NCBI GenBank assembly: GCA_937926755.1 | Contig: CALBBA010000059.1 | Location: forward strand, 1-35,120 | Length of the DNA: 35,120 nucleotides | Reading direction: 5' to 3' | From: an uncultured Collinsella sp. | GTDB taxonomy: Bacteria; Actinomycetota; Coriobacteriia; Coriobacteriales; Coriobacteriaceae | Part shown: in pieces, positions 15,948-23,300 of the stretch | Layout of the letters: every line of letters starts with the position of its first letter | Numbering within the stretch: position 1 is the stretch's first letter | Notes under the pieces: model-generated | Seen by the model: only the letters and a program-made list of their open reading frames with translations | Told to the model about the DNA's origin: nothing | The model's database searches: none | Made by a program: the position numbers and the translations under genes

Positions 15948-15988
15948 AGAGCCTCCGTTCCCTGCGTTGGGACGGAGGCTCTTTCTTT
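15946..15988. terminator. Bidirectional intrinsic terminator
   Basis: AAAGAGCCTCCGT (15946-15958) pairs perfectly with ACGGAGGCTCTTT (15972-15984). T-runs are present on both strands. It ends the guaA-side transcripts and also lies downstream of the leftward msr gene that stops at 16041. Confidence 0.93.
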
Positions 15989-16040
15989 GCCGTTTTACTC
16001 CCTTGTCTCCGTTCGGGGATTATTTCTTGCTCATTTAGGG

Positions 16041-17510
16041 CTATTCGCGCTGAAAGATTTTGACTAGCTTGGTGTCCTTTATTTCGTAGACAATGTCTGC
16101 GACGTTCTCGACCAGCCTCTTATCGTGGGAGACGAACACTATCGTTCCGGCATAGGCGCTCATCATCTGCTCGAGGGCTTCGGCGCTCTTGATGTCCAGG
16201 TAATTTCCAGGCTCGTCCATGAGCAAGATGTTGTATCTGCCCAGCAGCATCTTCGCGAGTAGCAGCTTGATGACTTCGCCTCCCGAGAGAACGCCAACGT
16301 CCTTTGTCAGGTCGCGCGGTCCGATTCCCATAGAGGCGAGGATGCCTCGAATTTCGGTCATGCTGTACTCGCAACCATCCTGCATGAACGAGATCGCAGA
16401 CTGACGGGCGTCGAACTTGTAGCCTGTTTGCTCGAAGTAACCGATCTCTGCCTTGGGAGAGATGTTGATACCGTCGGCGCGTCGAGCGATTGCCTTCAGC
16501 AGGCTGGTCTTTCCTGTACCGTTGCCACCGGTGATGGCCACTTTGGCACCGAGCGGTATCTCGAATTTCGCGTGGTCATAGAGCATGCAGTTGCCGAAGC
16601 TCAAGCTGAAATCGTCTGCCGAGATGGGAAATTTACTATGCAGTTCCAGGGCCTTGCTCTGGCGGAACCGCACGGCGCGAATGCTATCTGGGGCCTCAAT
16701 CCCTTCGAGCGCTTCGAGGCGCTTCTCCATGTCCTTAGCCGCCTGGTACATCCTCTTCTGTTTGGTGCCGGTTGCTTTCTGATGCCCCAATCGACCTGCA
16801 TACTCGTTGCTTTTTTTCGCAGCCTTCCGCTTGGCGTCGACCTGCCGTGCTTTTTTCCGTTGTTTTTCGATGGCGGCTTCGAGGCGATCGCGCTCGCGCA
16901 TCGCCTCTTCGTATCGAGTCGCCTGAGCTTTGCGCTCTTCTTCTTTCTGTCGCAGATAGTCGGAGTAGTCACCCCAGAATTCGGAAATACCGCCGTCTTT
17001 GAGCTCCCAGATCTTGTCTACCACCTGGTCGAGAAAATGACGGTCATGGCTCACGATGAGCAGAGCCCCATCAAATGCCTTGAGTTGTCCGACGAGAAGG
17101 CGGATGCCGTCTTGGTCGAGGTGGCTCGTAGGCTCGTCGGCGAAGATCGCGCTTGCATGCTGGGAGAGTGCAGAGGCAATCTTGGCGCGTGTTTCCTCCC
17201 CGCCGCTCATCGTCTCCTGCGCCACTCCGGCGACGTTGAGACGGGAGAGCATCTCACCACTGTCCTGAGCCGCATCAAGGTCGAGTTCATCGAGTTGGCC
17301 GATGAGGGCAATGCTGCCGAAGCGCCTGACGTCGGCGTCCGCAATGGTAAGATTGCCGCTCAGAATTTTAAGCAGGCTGGTTTTGCCTGCGCCATTGTCT
17401 CCCACCAAGCCGATGCGATCGTAGGAGTAGATTTCCAACTCTTCGATATCCAGGATATCGCGGCCGGCATATTCCAAAAAGATGTCTTTAGCTTTGACTA
17501 TGAGTTCCAT
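16041..17510 (-). CDS. msr(D)-like: ABC-F ribosomal protection protein, Msr(D)/Mel type
   Basis: This 489-residue protein with two ATPase domains and no membrane segments binds the ribosome and dislodges macrolides. The first domain has Walker A GDNGAGKT (about 37-44), signature MSGGEETRAKIA and Walker B FADEPTSHLD. The second has GGNGTGKT (about 328-335), LSGGEVIKLLLAK and LLMDEPGNYLD. The N-terminus MELIVKAKDIFLEYAGRDILDI and the linker helices with many lysines and arginines follow streptococcal Msr(D)/Mel closely over the whole length (487 residues there). The start has AAAGGCGG upstream. It lies downstream of a mef-like efflux gene on the same strand, the known mef-msr order, and is intact although its partner is broken. 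Confidence 0.92.
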   Translation of the reverse strand: MELIVKAKDIFLEYAGRDILDIEELEIYSYDRIGLVGDNGAGKTSLLKILSGNLTIADADVRRFGSIALIGQLDELDLDAAQDSGEMLSRLNVAGVAQETMSGGEETRAKIASALSQHASAIFADEPTSHLDQDGIRLLVGQLKAFDGALLIVSHDRHFLDQVVDKIWELKDGGISEFWGDYSDYLRQKEEERKAQATRYEEAMRERDRLEAAIEKQRKKARQVDAKRKAAKKSNEYAGRLGHQKATGTKQKRMYQAAKDMEKRLEALEGIEAPDSIRAVRFRQSKALELHSKFPISADDFSLSFGNCMLYDHAKFEIPLGAKVAITGGNGTGKTSLLKAIARRADGINISPKAEIGYFEQTGYKFDARQSAISFMQDGCEYSMTEIRGILASMGIGPRDLTKDVGVLSGGEVIKLLLAKMLLGRYNILLMDEPGNYLDIKSAEALEQMMSAYAGTIVFVSHDKRLVENVADIVYEIKDTKLVKIFQRE

Positions 17511-17532
17511 AGGTTGAACCGCCTTTTGTGTA

Positions 17533-17638
17533 TTAGCCTTTTACTGGAAGCGCAGCCATGCCAAAAAAGATTGCTCACGTCGATTTTTCGCCTTTGCCCA
17601 ATTGCCGGCGCGAGCGTTTTGACCTTGCGCAAGCCGGC
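17533..17638 (-). promoter_or_regulatory. Possible second leader region before the ABC-F gene
   Basis: A GC-rich hairpin (GCCGGC at 17604-17609 and 17633-17638, with further inner pairs) is followed on the minus strand by a nine-codon frame MAALPVKG-stop (17559-17533), then 22 bases to the ABC-F start. Msr(D) genes are often controlled by such leaders. There is no ribosome site before this mini-frame, so it is a weak call. The 262-bp spacer (17511-17772) holds nothing else I recognise. Confidence 0.25.
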
Positions 17639-17772
17639 AAATCCGAAAATGATAGTTGGCGACGAATAAGGAGCGCGATGTGGGATGTCGGCGCAATACC
17701 TCGTCGTCGCAAGGGCTTGAAGGCTGACGCGTGAACCGATGGCTGCCGCCTCTTTTTTTTCGAATACTTGGG

Positions 17773-19157
17773 CTATTGAATCCGCCCGGTATCTCTTTTC
17801 CCCACGTTTCGGACGCTCGGAGCAAGCAGCATAGCCATCGCAAGCAGTACCATGGTCGCTCCAGAGCCGACGAACCATAACGGAGCTCCAAGCAGATCCG
17901 CAAAAACGGAGGGGGCCGCGAGGCCCATGGGCATGGCCCACGCCATGATGGTTCCGTAGAGGCCGAAAACGCGGCCTAGGTACTCAGGAGGTATCTGCTC
18001 CTGCATAAGGGCAGTCTGGGTTCCCGCGTACAACGGGGAGCATGCGCCCATAAGAAAGCTCGCCGGTAGGAAAACGGCGAACAGCGACGGGCCGAGCAAT
18101 CCGGATGCGATTGCGACGACGCCGAAGCCGGCGATCGCGGCGACCATGGTGAGCGACCTATTGCGGAACCCTCCCGTGGCCGCCAAAATGCCGGACCCAG
18201 CCAGCATGCCTGCGGAGAAAAGGACCTCCACCAAAGCAGCATCCCCCGTGCTACCGCCAAAATGTCCCAAGGTCATTATTGGGAACAATGCCGCGAGTGG
18301 GGAGAACGCGAAAGCGAAGACGAACCCGCACCAAAGAAGGGCGAACAGCCCCCTGTATCCCCTGATCAGCTTGTAGCCGTCCGAAATCTCAGAGAAAAGT
18401 TCTCGAACTTTATTGGAAAAGGACGAGCTGCGGTCGGCTTCGTCGAGTCCTCCTGCGTCTATCTGAGCGGCGAGGACAGCTAGAGAAGCGAAAAGCGCCC
18501 CCAGCACGTCGAGGGCAATCATGGCGGTAATGCCCCCCCCCAAGACAAACCCCCCCCCCGGAAAACCCCCCCCGAGCCATACCAGCCGATGGCCACAGCC
18601 AGCAGGGGGAGGGAAATCGGGGCGGTAATGCCCGCCACAGGATAAATCACTGCCGCGAGCGCGGCGCCAAGAATGTATCCGGCGGACTGAATCGCCTGCA
18701 TCACTCCCGATAGGCGAACGAGATGCTCTGGCGGGGCGAGATGGGGCGTGAGGGATTGGGAGGCCGGCGTGTAGAACGAAGTGCCAGCTGCGCGGAGAAA
18801 CAGGGCGATGAGTATTGACCACGCAGGTAAGCTGCCGGCCAACGAGGCAATCGCCAAGGCGGCGCCCACCGCGGCAACGAAGAGGTCGGCGCCGATGAGA
18901 ACACGTTTCAAAGGCAGCCTGTCGACAACGGCGCCCGCAAGGACTCCGAACAAAGCAATCGGCAGAAAGCCTGCTAACGATGCCAGGGAGAGGAGGGAAG
19001 ATGATTCTGTCGTGAGGGCGATATGCCAAATGAGACCCATTTGGAGAATCAAGCTCGTCAATGTCGACACGAGCTCCCCGCCCCATACGAAACAAATCTT
19101 AAATTGCCATGAATGGCACAGCGAAACAGACCTGCGCCGAGAGGTTTCAAATATCAT
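17773..19157 (-). pseudogene. mef-like: mef-like macrolide efflux gene (MFS) broken by a 98-bp insertion
   Basis: The two reading frames together cover a whole 12-helix major-facilitator efflux pump of the Mef(A) type. The first part (19157 to about 18621) runs from SWQFKICFVWGGELVSTLTS through GFLPIALFG, LIGADLFVAAVG and SFYTPASQ to YPVAGITA. The second part (about 18534 to 17773) runs from MIALDVLGALFASL to QIPPEYLGRVFGLYGTIMAWAMP and the end. Removing 98 bp between two 13-bp direct repeats joins them exactly as YPVAGITA-MIALDVLGA, as in Mef proteins. As written the gene is frameshifted and would stop at 18519. Whether the lesion is biological or an assembly artefact is unresolved. It is the upstream partner of the ABC-F gene. 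Confidence 0.85.
18523..18633. repeat. 98-bp poly-C insertion flanked by 13-bp direct repeats inside mef
   Basis: GGCGGTAATGCCC occurs at 18523-18535 and 18621-18633. Between them are three C homopolymers, 9 (18533-18541), 10 (18550-18559) and 8 (18566-18573) bases long, separated by short A-rich pieces. Ordinary sequence follows. 98 is not a multiple of three, so the frame breaks. The composition is unlike anything else in the window. Confidence 0.85.
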
Positions 19158-19186
19158 GGTTATGTCCAATCGTGAAATGGCGTGCA

Positions 19187-19218
19187 GAAAAACAGCGCGA
19201 CGCCACAACAGCGCCGCT
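19187..19218 (-). terminator. Attenuator-like terminator before mef
   Basis: On the minus strand AGCGGCGC (19218-19211) pairs with GCGTCGCGCT (19203-19194) with a small internal loop, followed by GTTTTTC (19193-19187). It sits between the leader peptide and the mef start at 19157, where a transcription attenuator would act. Confidence 0.6.
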
Positions 19219-19220
19219 TT

Positions 19221-19256
19221 CTAGGCGCTCATCCACGTGCGGAAAAGACCAACCAC
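19221..19256 (-). CDS. Leader peptide MVGLFRTWMSA of the mef-msr operon
   Basis: An eleven-residue reading frame starts at GTG (19256-19254), six bases after a strong AAGGAGG (minus strand, about 19269-19263), and stops at TAG (19223-19221). It lies between a good promoter and a terminator-like hairpin. Streptococcal mef(A)-msr(D) is known to be induced by macrolides through ribosome stalling on a short leader peptide that relieves transcription attenuation; the layout here is the same. The peptide sequence differs from leaders I know and lacks an RLR-type motif, so the stalling site is unknown. Confidence 0.6.
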   Translation of the reverse strand: MVGLFRTWMSA

Positions 19257-19296
19257 GACACCCCTCCTTTGTTAATTCGGTCTGGCAAACCATGTA

Positions 19297-19326
19297 ATAT
19301 TAACGAGGCTTGAGTTTGCCTGTCAA
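19297..19326 (-). promoter_or_regulatory. Promoter of the mef-msr operon
   Basis: On the minus strand TTGACA (19326-19321) and TAATAT (19302-19297) are separated by 18 bp, close to consensus. It is followed by the AAGGAGG of the leader peptide 28 bases further on. Confidence 0.8.
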
Positions 19327-19354
19327 GAATCGACCATCGGAAAGGGCAATCCTC

Positions 19355-19583
19355 TCTGGCCATTCGATTCCTTTTGTATCTTTGGTTGCATAGGTGACCC
19401 GCCAGGGCTATTACGCGTGGAAGAGGCGCCTGCCGAGCTGGCCGATGAGGCGCCGAATATGGTCCTGGTCAGGCGAAACGATACCAAGGGATGCGTACAT
19501 CATTCGGATAGTAAGAATGTTGCCAGCAGGTTTTGCGGCAACCGCAAAGGAGCCGTATCCTGCAGCTGGAATCACGTTGCAGC
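19355..19583 (+). mobile_element. Decayed IS3-family transposase remnant
   Basis: The stretch PFVSLVA-stop-VTRQGYYAWKRRLPS matches the start of IS3-type OrfB (a gVSRSGYYAWxxR pattern) with an internal TAG. In another frame CVHHSD (around 19492) resembles the HHSDrGsQY catalytic-core motif, followed by a weak match ending near 19583. The parts between are missing or frameshifted. No terminal inverted repeats are recognised. From 19584 to about 19955 I see no gene. Confidence 0.55.
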
Positions 19584-19955
19584 ATCCTGACCCGCATTCC
19601 GATTGGCGGACGGCCCGCTTCGGCATCCTGACCAGCACAGCGATCGAGCCTTGTCATTCCTTGGATATGCCGGTTGCTCGGGGCGGTCCCGACGGAGGCC
19701 CTCGCCTCCCCGGTCCGTGACCCAAGAAGGGCAAGCATGCTGATCTGCATGGCTGGTTCCTCCTTTATGTAGACGACCATGCAAAGAAGGGACAACCGAG
19801 GAGGCAGGTTACTGATGCGGGCTCCCGCACGCCCATGACTACCCGACGGGCTGTTTTTCATCTCCGATGCCCGCATTGCAGCATGAACGAATGTGCCTCG
19901 ACATCTCTGCTGGCATGGTACGACTGGGATCGCACCTCGACGCATCCTTGCGCAT

Positions 19956-20162
19956 ACTGCCTTCCAAGTTTCGAAACCGGGAAGGAAAGTGTATGTGAGC
20001 GACGATATCGGCGCCGATTCGACGCTCGAGAGGGAGATTGCGCCGATTCTATCCATCGGGGATGCATTCCCGAAGATTCTCATCACTCGCACGAGGCATG
20101 AGCCCCATACCCGGGAGGGCGTGCTCGTGCTGAATTTCGCGAGGTGGCTGCTTGGCGGGTAG
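19956..20162 (+). pseudogene. C-terminal fragment of a DUF4143-type AAA ATPase
   Basis: The frame ending at 20162 reads KVYVSDDIGADSTLEREIAPILSIGDAFPKILITRT followed by GVLVLNFARWLLG. This matches the tail of the common ATPase family (AAA plus DUF4143) that ends with an ERExxPLlxIxDsyPK-type segment and a GI..xnixxFL ending. The N-terminal ATPase part is absent. Function is lost. Confidence 0.55.
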
Positions 20163-20260
20163 GGTTCTGAACGTCGCATTGGGATATCGCGCGACAGGGC
20201 ACGCAGGGCTGTTTGTGCCCGCACGGGAAACGCCGTCGCCATGCGGGCGGCCTGTCGTGT

Positions 20261-20687
20261 CCGATTAGCCTTTTGCTAAACAGGCTTACGCCAACTCATG
20301 GGCAAGCCACCTGAGACTATTCACTTTGCTTATCGTTGACAAAGACCTGTGGCCTGCGGTTTTGTGAACGGCTCGTAAGCCACCCGCGTCGACTCACTTA
20401 CTGTTGAAGCTGGTGGTTTGCAGGCTCAAAGGCGGTTGAGTTTCAAAACGGGCGTTTTTCGGCGATATCGAGCCTCCAAAGGCGGCTCTCCGTGCCCCTT
20501 GGGACAAAAATAAAAACTCAATACTCTGAGTTTGAAAATGGTTTTTGAAGTTGTCCCAGCTTTTGTCCCCGAAGCCGATGAAACGCGACGTCGCGTCATT
20601 CAGCGGCACTCACTTCGAGATGCCGCCGAAAACTGGGTGCAACTGGAGTGACGAGACGGCAAAACTATAACCACCGAGTGGGAATAA
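20261..20687 (+). other. Structured noncoding right end of element I
   Basis: No gene is visible. It starts CCGATTAGC and ends GAGTGGGAATAA, as does the block at 25780-26153 (G for A). Hairpin H1: GCCAC 20306-20310 / GTGGC 20349-20353. Hairpin H2: CCACCCGC 20380-20387 / GCTGGTGG 20409-20416. Hairpin H3: TTGGGACAA 20499-20507 / TTGTCCCAG 20551-20559, with GGGACAAAAAT conserved. H1 and H2 loops share ACTATTCACTT / GACTCACTT. Order and spacing match the second block. It could be recombinase arm sites or an RNA. Confidence 0.6.
20670..20687 (+). repeat. Degenerate guaA-end att copy encoding TTEWE-stop
   Basis: ACCACCGAGTGGGAATAA differs from the guaA end at three of 18 bases. It marks the presumed boundary between element I and element II. 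Confidence 0.7.
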
Positions 20688-20801
20688 GTTTTTGACCAAA
20701 AAATGCTGTTTGAACTGGGATTATTTTAGCTATTAACAGTCAACGACGGTACCTGATGGTGAACACAACCACCGGCGACTTCGAGGAATAACGAAGGGCG
20801 C

Positions 20802-20837
20802 GAGCCCCCGGAAACGAGGTTTTCCGGGGGCTCTTTT
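20802..20837 (+). terminator. Intrinsic terminator after att copy A
   Basis: GAGCCCCCGGAAA (20802-20814) pairs perfectly with TTTCCGGGGGCTC (20821-20833), followed by TTTT. Just before it a short frame MVNTTTGDFEE-stop (20757-20792) ends in a GAGGAATAA reminiscent of the guaA end, but this is weak. Confidence 0.9.
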
Positions 20838-21323
20838 CTGCCTGTTTACCTGCGCAAACCGATTCGGATTATCCCGAAAAGGTGGAGCCCGCTTCTGAGG
20901 GCTACTAAGGGACGCTCAACCGCGTTGACCCAGAGGCAGTTTTGCAAGCCACCCGATATTATCCTCGCGAGATCGGCGGGCGTCGCGGGGCCGGTTTGTA
21001 ATCACTTTGTAATCACCCCCTGTTTTCTGGGGACCGAAAACGCAAAACGCCAGGTCAGAAATAGGGAGTAAAGAACCATCCGAAAACGCCGGGGGAAGGC
21101 GTCCCGAAGGCGGTTTCGGAATGCCGAGCCGGGCGGAATCCGGGCGGAAAACGGCCCCGGATTATTCCGAAAGTGGCTTCCTGGCCGCCATTGGTCTCAC
21201 CGTCCATGTTCCTGCCTGCCTTTCGTCTCGTAAGGCGGGCAAACATAAGGATGCCCGCACCAAACTGGTACGGACATCGTCGCAGCGTGTCACAAGGTGA
21301 CGACTATGTTGAGGCCGCAGTCT
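20838..21323. other. 485-bp spacer without a convincing gene
   Basis: It contains the near-direct repeat TTTGTAATCAC / TTTGTAATCAC around 20995-21018, a small GGGCA/TGCCC hairpin near 21236-21258 and several GC-rich imperfect repeats (CCGGGGG, CGGGCGG). Reading frames here lack ribosome sites and recognisable motifs. It may be the left end of element II or gene debris. Confidence 0.4.
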
Positions 21324-22604
21324 TTAGCCAGGCAGAGGGAACTGGAAGCCGCTCATGTTAATGAATTCGATAATCTGCGCGAGCGCTGCAACAAATTGCA
21401 CACCACCGTTAACTCCATGCAGAACGCTAAGCGTGCCTTTGAGCACACCACGTTTCGGCTCGCCGCTCTCCATCTGCACCCGAATGATCTCTACGCTATC
21501 GCGCACGTCTTCGACGCTTTCCGTATCCTCTATTTCATCCTCGGCAGCGGTGAGTATAGCGTTGAGCAAATCGCTCAGCTGGGCTTCGTTTATGCCATTG
21601 TTTTGAGTGGCATTGATGGTCGAACCACCAGCCGCCTGATTCATCTGCAAGTTCTGAACAGTGCCGATATTGTTGGTGACGGAGTCGCTGTTGTCGAGTC
21701 CCATTTCTATTCCAATCATGGTCAAGTGCTCAGTTATGTTCGCGATAAGGCGCCACACGACCTTGTCCAAGAAACCCTTGTACATGTCGGGATACTTGTT
21801 TCCACTCGCAAAGGTGTAGTAGAAGTAGCTTCTACCATGAATGTCCTGCGCAATCACCGCCTTGAGGATGAGGTAGACCTCTGCGCTCTCTTCCTCGGGT
21901 ATTGTGCTGAAATTTATGAAGGTTACCCCAGGTTGCGCCGCTACCTCCCGAACGTCTTCATCAGCACCGAAACCCTCAGGCGTATGGTTGTTGACACAGT
22001 TATCGAGGTATTCCTTGATAACTGGCTCGCCTTCAATGCGGTCAAGGAACCGCTTGAAGGGAGCAGGCGACTCTTCCCAGTTCGAGCGCAAGAGGATGTT
22101 AGCTTCATGGTTGAAGCGATATAGGGTCTTTTTGAAATCGGTCTTATCGATCATTAAATTGCTCACCCCGCATAACGGACACACGTACATCGACATTGAA
22201 AGAAGGCGTGACACTTTCGACTGCATTCCGCAGTGCCTGCAGGTCGTAATGGCAAGCGCATCTATAAGAGGCTGCAAGACAGGCTCGTCATCAGGTCTAG
22301 GTGGTCTGCCCGCCTTGAACGACACTGCTTTGCCCTTGGTCTGCCGTTCGAGCTTCTTCATCTCCTTGCGAATCGCCTCGAAAGCCTTGTTCTTCGCGAT
22401 GGTCATCGCAAGATCGACGACGTCCTCGGTCAGATAACTGTCGGACACGATGCCACAGGCTGGACAGCAGACTTCCAAAGCGTCATCCGACTCGTAATCA
22501 TTCGGTCTCAGCTTGAAGAACTCGCCGCATTGAGGGCATTGCAATAAGACAAACCCATCCTCATCGCAAGGTATCTTTATGGTGAAGCTAAAGTCGTCAC
22601 TCAT
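21324..22604 (-). CDS. Double zinc-ribbon protein, third gene of the rloA-rloB operon
   Basis: This 426-residue protein is of unrecognised family. Residues about 22-55 hold a CPQCGEFF...CCPACG ribbon, and residues about 125-155 a second, CRHCGMQSK...CPLCGV. A helical middle follows. Around 310-345 is an Asn/Gln/Thr-rich stretch (NNIGTVQNLQMNQ, GSTINATQNN) of the kind that precedes small helical oligomerisation domains in phage-defence and STAND-type proteins. The last 80 residues form a helical bundle ending in a hydrophobic QFVAALAQIIEFI helix. Start ATG at 22604 with GGTGGGGG before it. It lies 90 bp after rloB on the same strand, so it may be the sensor or effector of the system. Confidence 0.65.
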   Translation of the reverse strand: MSDDFSFTIKIPCDEDGFVLLQCPQCGEFFKLRPNDYESDDALEVCCPACGIVSDSYLTEDVVDLAMTIAKNKAFEAIRKEMKKLERQTKGKAVSFKAGRPPRPDDEPVLQPLIDALAITTCRHCGMQSKVSRLLSMSMYVCPLCGVSNLMIDKTDFKKTLYRFNHEANILLRSNWEESPAPFKRFLDRIEGEPVIKEYLDNCVNNHTPEGFGADEDVREVAAQPGVTFINFSTIPEEESAEVYLILKAVIAQDIHGRSYFYYTFASGNKYPDMYKGFLDKVVWRLIANITEHLTMIGIEMGLDNSDSVTNNIGTVQNLQMNQAAGGSTINATQNNGINEAQLSDLLNAILTAAEDEIEDTESVEDVRDSVEIIRVQMESGEPKRGVLKGTLSVLHGVNGGVQFVAALAQIIEFINMSGFQFPLPG

Positions 22605-22694
22605 TGGCACCCCCACCGTCAATCTCTCTCAGCCTCAAAAGCCATCTCTTCACGCTCCCGTCCTCGAAGAACCTGAGCCCAGATATCTGGCCTC

Positions 22695-23300
22695 CTACAT
22701 CCCTTCAATCAGCCGTTCGACTAGCAGGTGGGCGTCGGTCATGCCGGGCGCCGGGAAGGCGTCTTGGCAGCCTGCCCGCTTCATTCTTGCCGCCTCGACG
22801 GCTGACTTGACCTCGTCGAGGGAGAAACGGGTGGCACTCACGCGCTTGTCATAGCGGGGCCAGTAGCGTTTGAGGGTGGCATCGACCTTCTGTGGCGTGG
22901 TGCAGCCGTTGCCGCGCTCGAAGTGCATCACCAGGAACAGCTCGAACTTGGGGTTGCTGATGGCCAGGTGATGCCGTGGGTCGCTCGCCGCCCAGGAGAG
23001 CAGCTCGGCGAACTCGACGTCTCCCCAGGTGTCTACGTCCACCACGATCCACGCCTCGTCTCCCTTGCGGAAGTCCTCGGTGCGCATCGCCTTCTGGAAG
23101 CGCTTGAGCACCGCTGCGGGGTTGCGCCTGTCGGGGTGGACGTCCTTGGGAAACTTCACCGCCATCGATGCGCCTTTGAAGGCGTCCATGCGCAGGTAGT
23201 CCTTCTCCGTTTGCCCCTCGGCGCTCACCCAGCATACGGCGCGGTACTCGCGGCCGCCCGTCTTTCGCTTGAGCGATTCCTTATTTGATCTCCTAGCCAC
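22695..23300 (-). CDS. rloB-like: RloB-like protein (TOPRIM-type nuclease candidate)
   Basis: This 201-residue protein matches the RloB family. It has SAEGQTEKDYL with Glu28 of the TOPRIM-like fold, VVDVDTWGD with D88 and D90, and SNPKFELFLVMHF (E120, H126), followed by the basic region typical of the family. These acidic residues would bind metal in a nuclease centre. The start is GTG at 23300, overlapping the ATPase stop by eight bases, with GAGGAGG just upstream, so translation is coupled to rloA. RloA/RloB pairs were first noted inside restriction-modification loci; a role against phage is likely but not shown for this version. Confidence 0.82.
   Translation of the reverse strand: MARRSNKESLKRKTGGREYRAVCWVSAEGQTEKDYLRMDAFKGASMAVKFPKDVHPDRRNPAAVLKRFQKAMRTEDFRKGDEAWIVVDVDTWGDVEFAELLSWAASDPRHHLAISNPKFELFLVMHFERGNGCTTPQKVDATLKRYWPRYDKRVSATRFSLDEVKSAVEAARMKRAGCQDAFPAPGMTDAHLLVERLIEGM

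Larger units (their letters stand above)
15836..20687. mobile_element. Putative integrative element I at guaA (macrolide-resistance cargo)
   Basis: The segment is bounded by the guaA 3' end and a degenerate copy of it at 20670-20687. Cargo, all accessory: Msr-type ABC-F gene, broken mef-like gene with its attenuator, IS3 and ATPase remnants, then a structured noncoding right end (20261-20687). No integrase, relaxase or excisionase is visible, so it would depend on a recombinase supplied elsewhere or be a fossil. guaA 3' ends are known integration sites for genomic islands. Confidence 0.6.

Noticed and set aside
16428..17669. 413-codon plus-strand frame opposite the ABC-F gene
   Set aside because: The minus-strand protein has both Walker A, signature and Walker B motifs; the plus frame has none.
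19469..20242. 257-codon minus-strand frame in element I
   Set aside because: No ribosome site or family resemblance; the plus strand contains IS3-like and ATPase-like fragments instead.
20757..20792. Short frame MVNTTTGDFEE as a further guaA-end copy
   Set aside because: Only the final GAG-GAA-TAA and ACCACC agree; not enough to call it a true att copy.
22605..22694. Small coding stretch GLRFFEDGSVKRWLLRLREIDGGGANE between rloB and the ribbon gene
   Set aside because: No proper start outside rloB and only about 19 codons from the nearest GTG; kept as untranslated or leader sequence.
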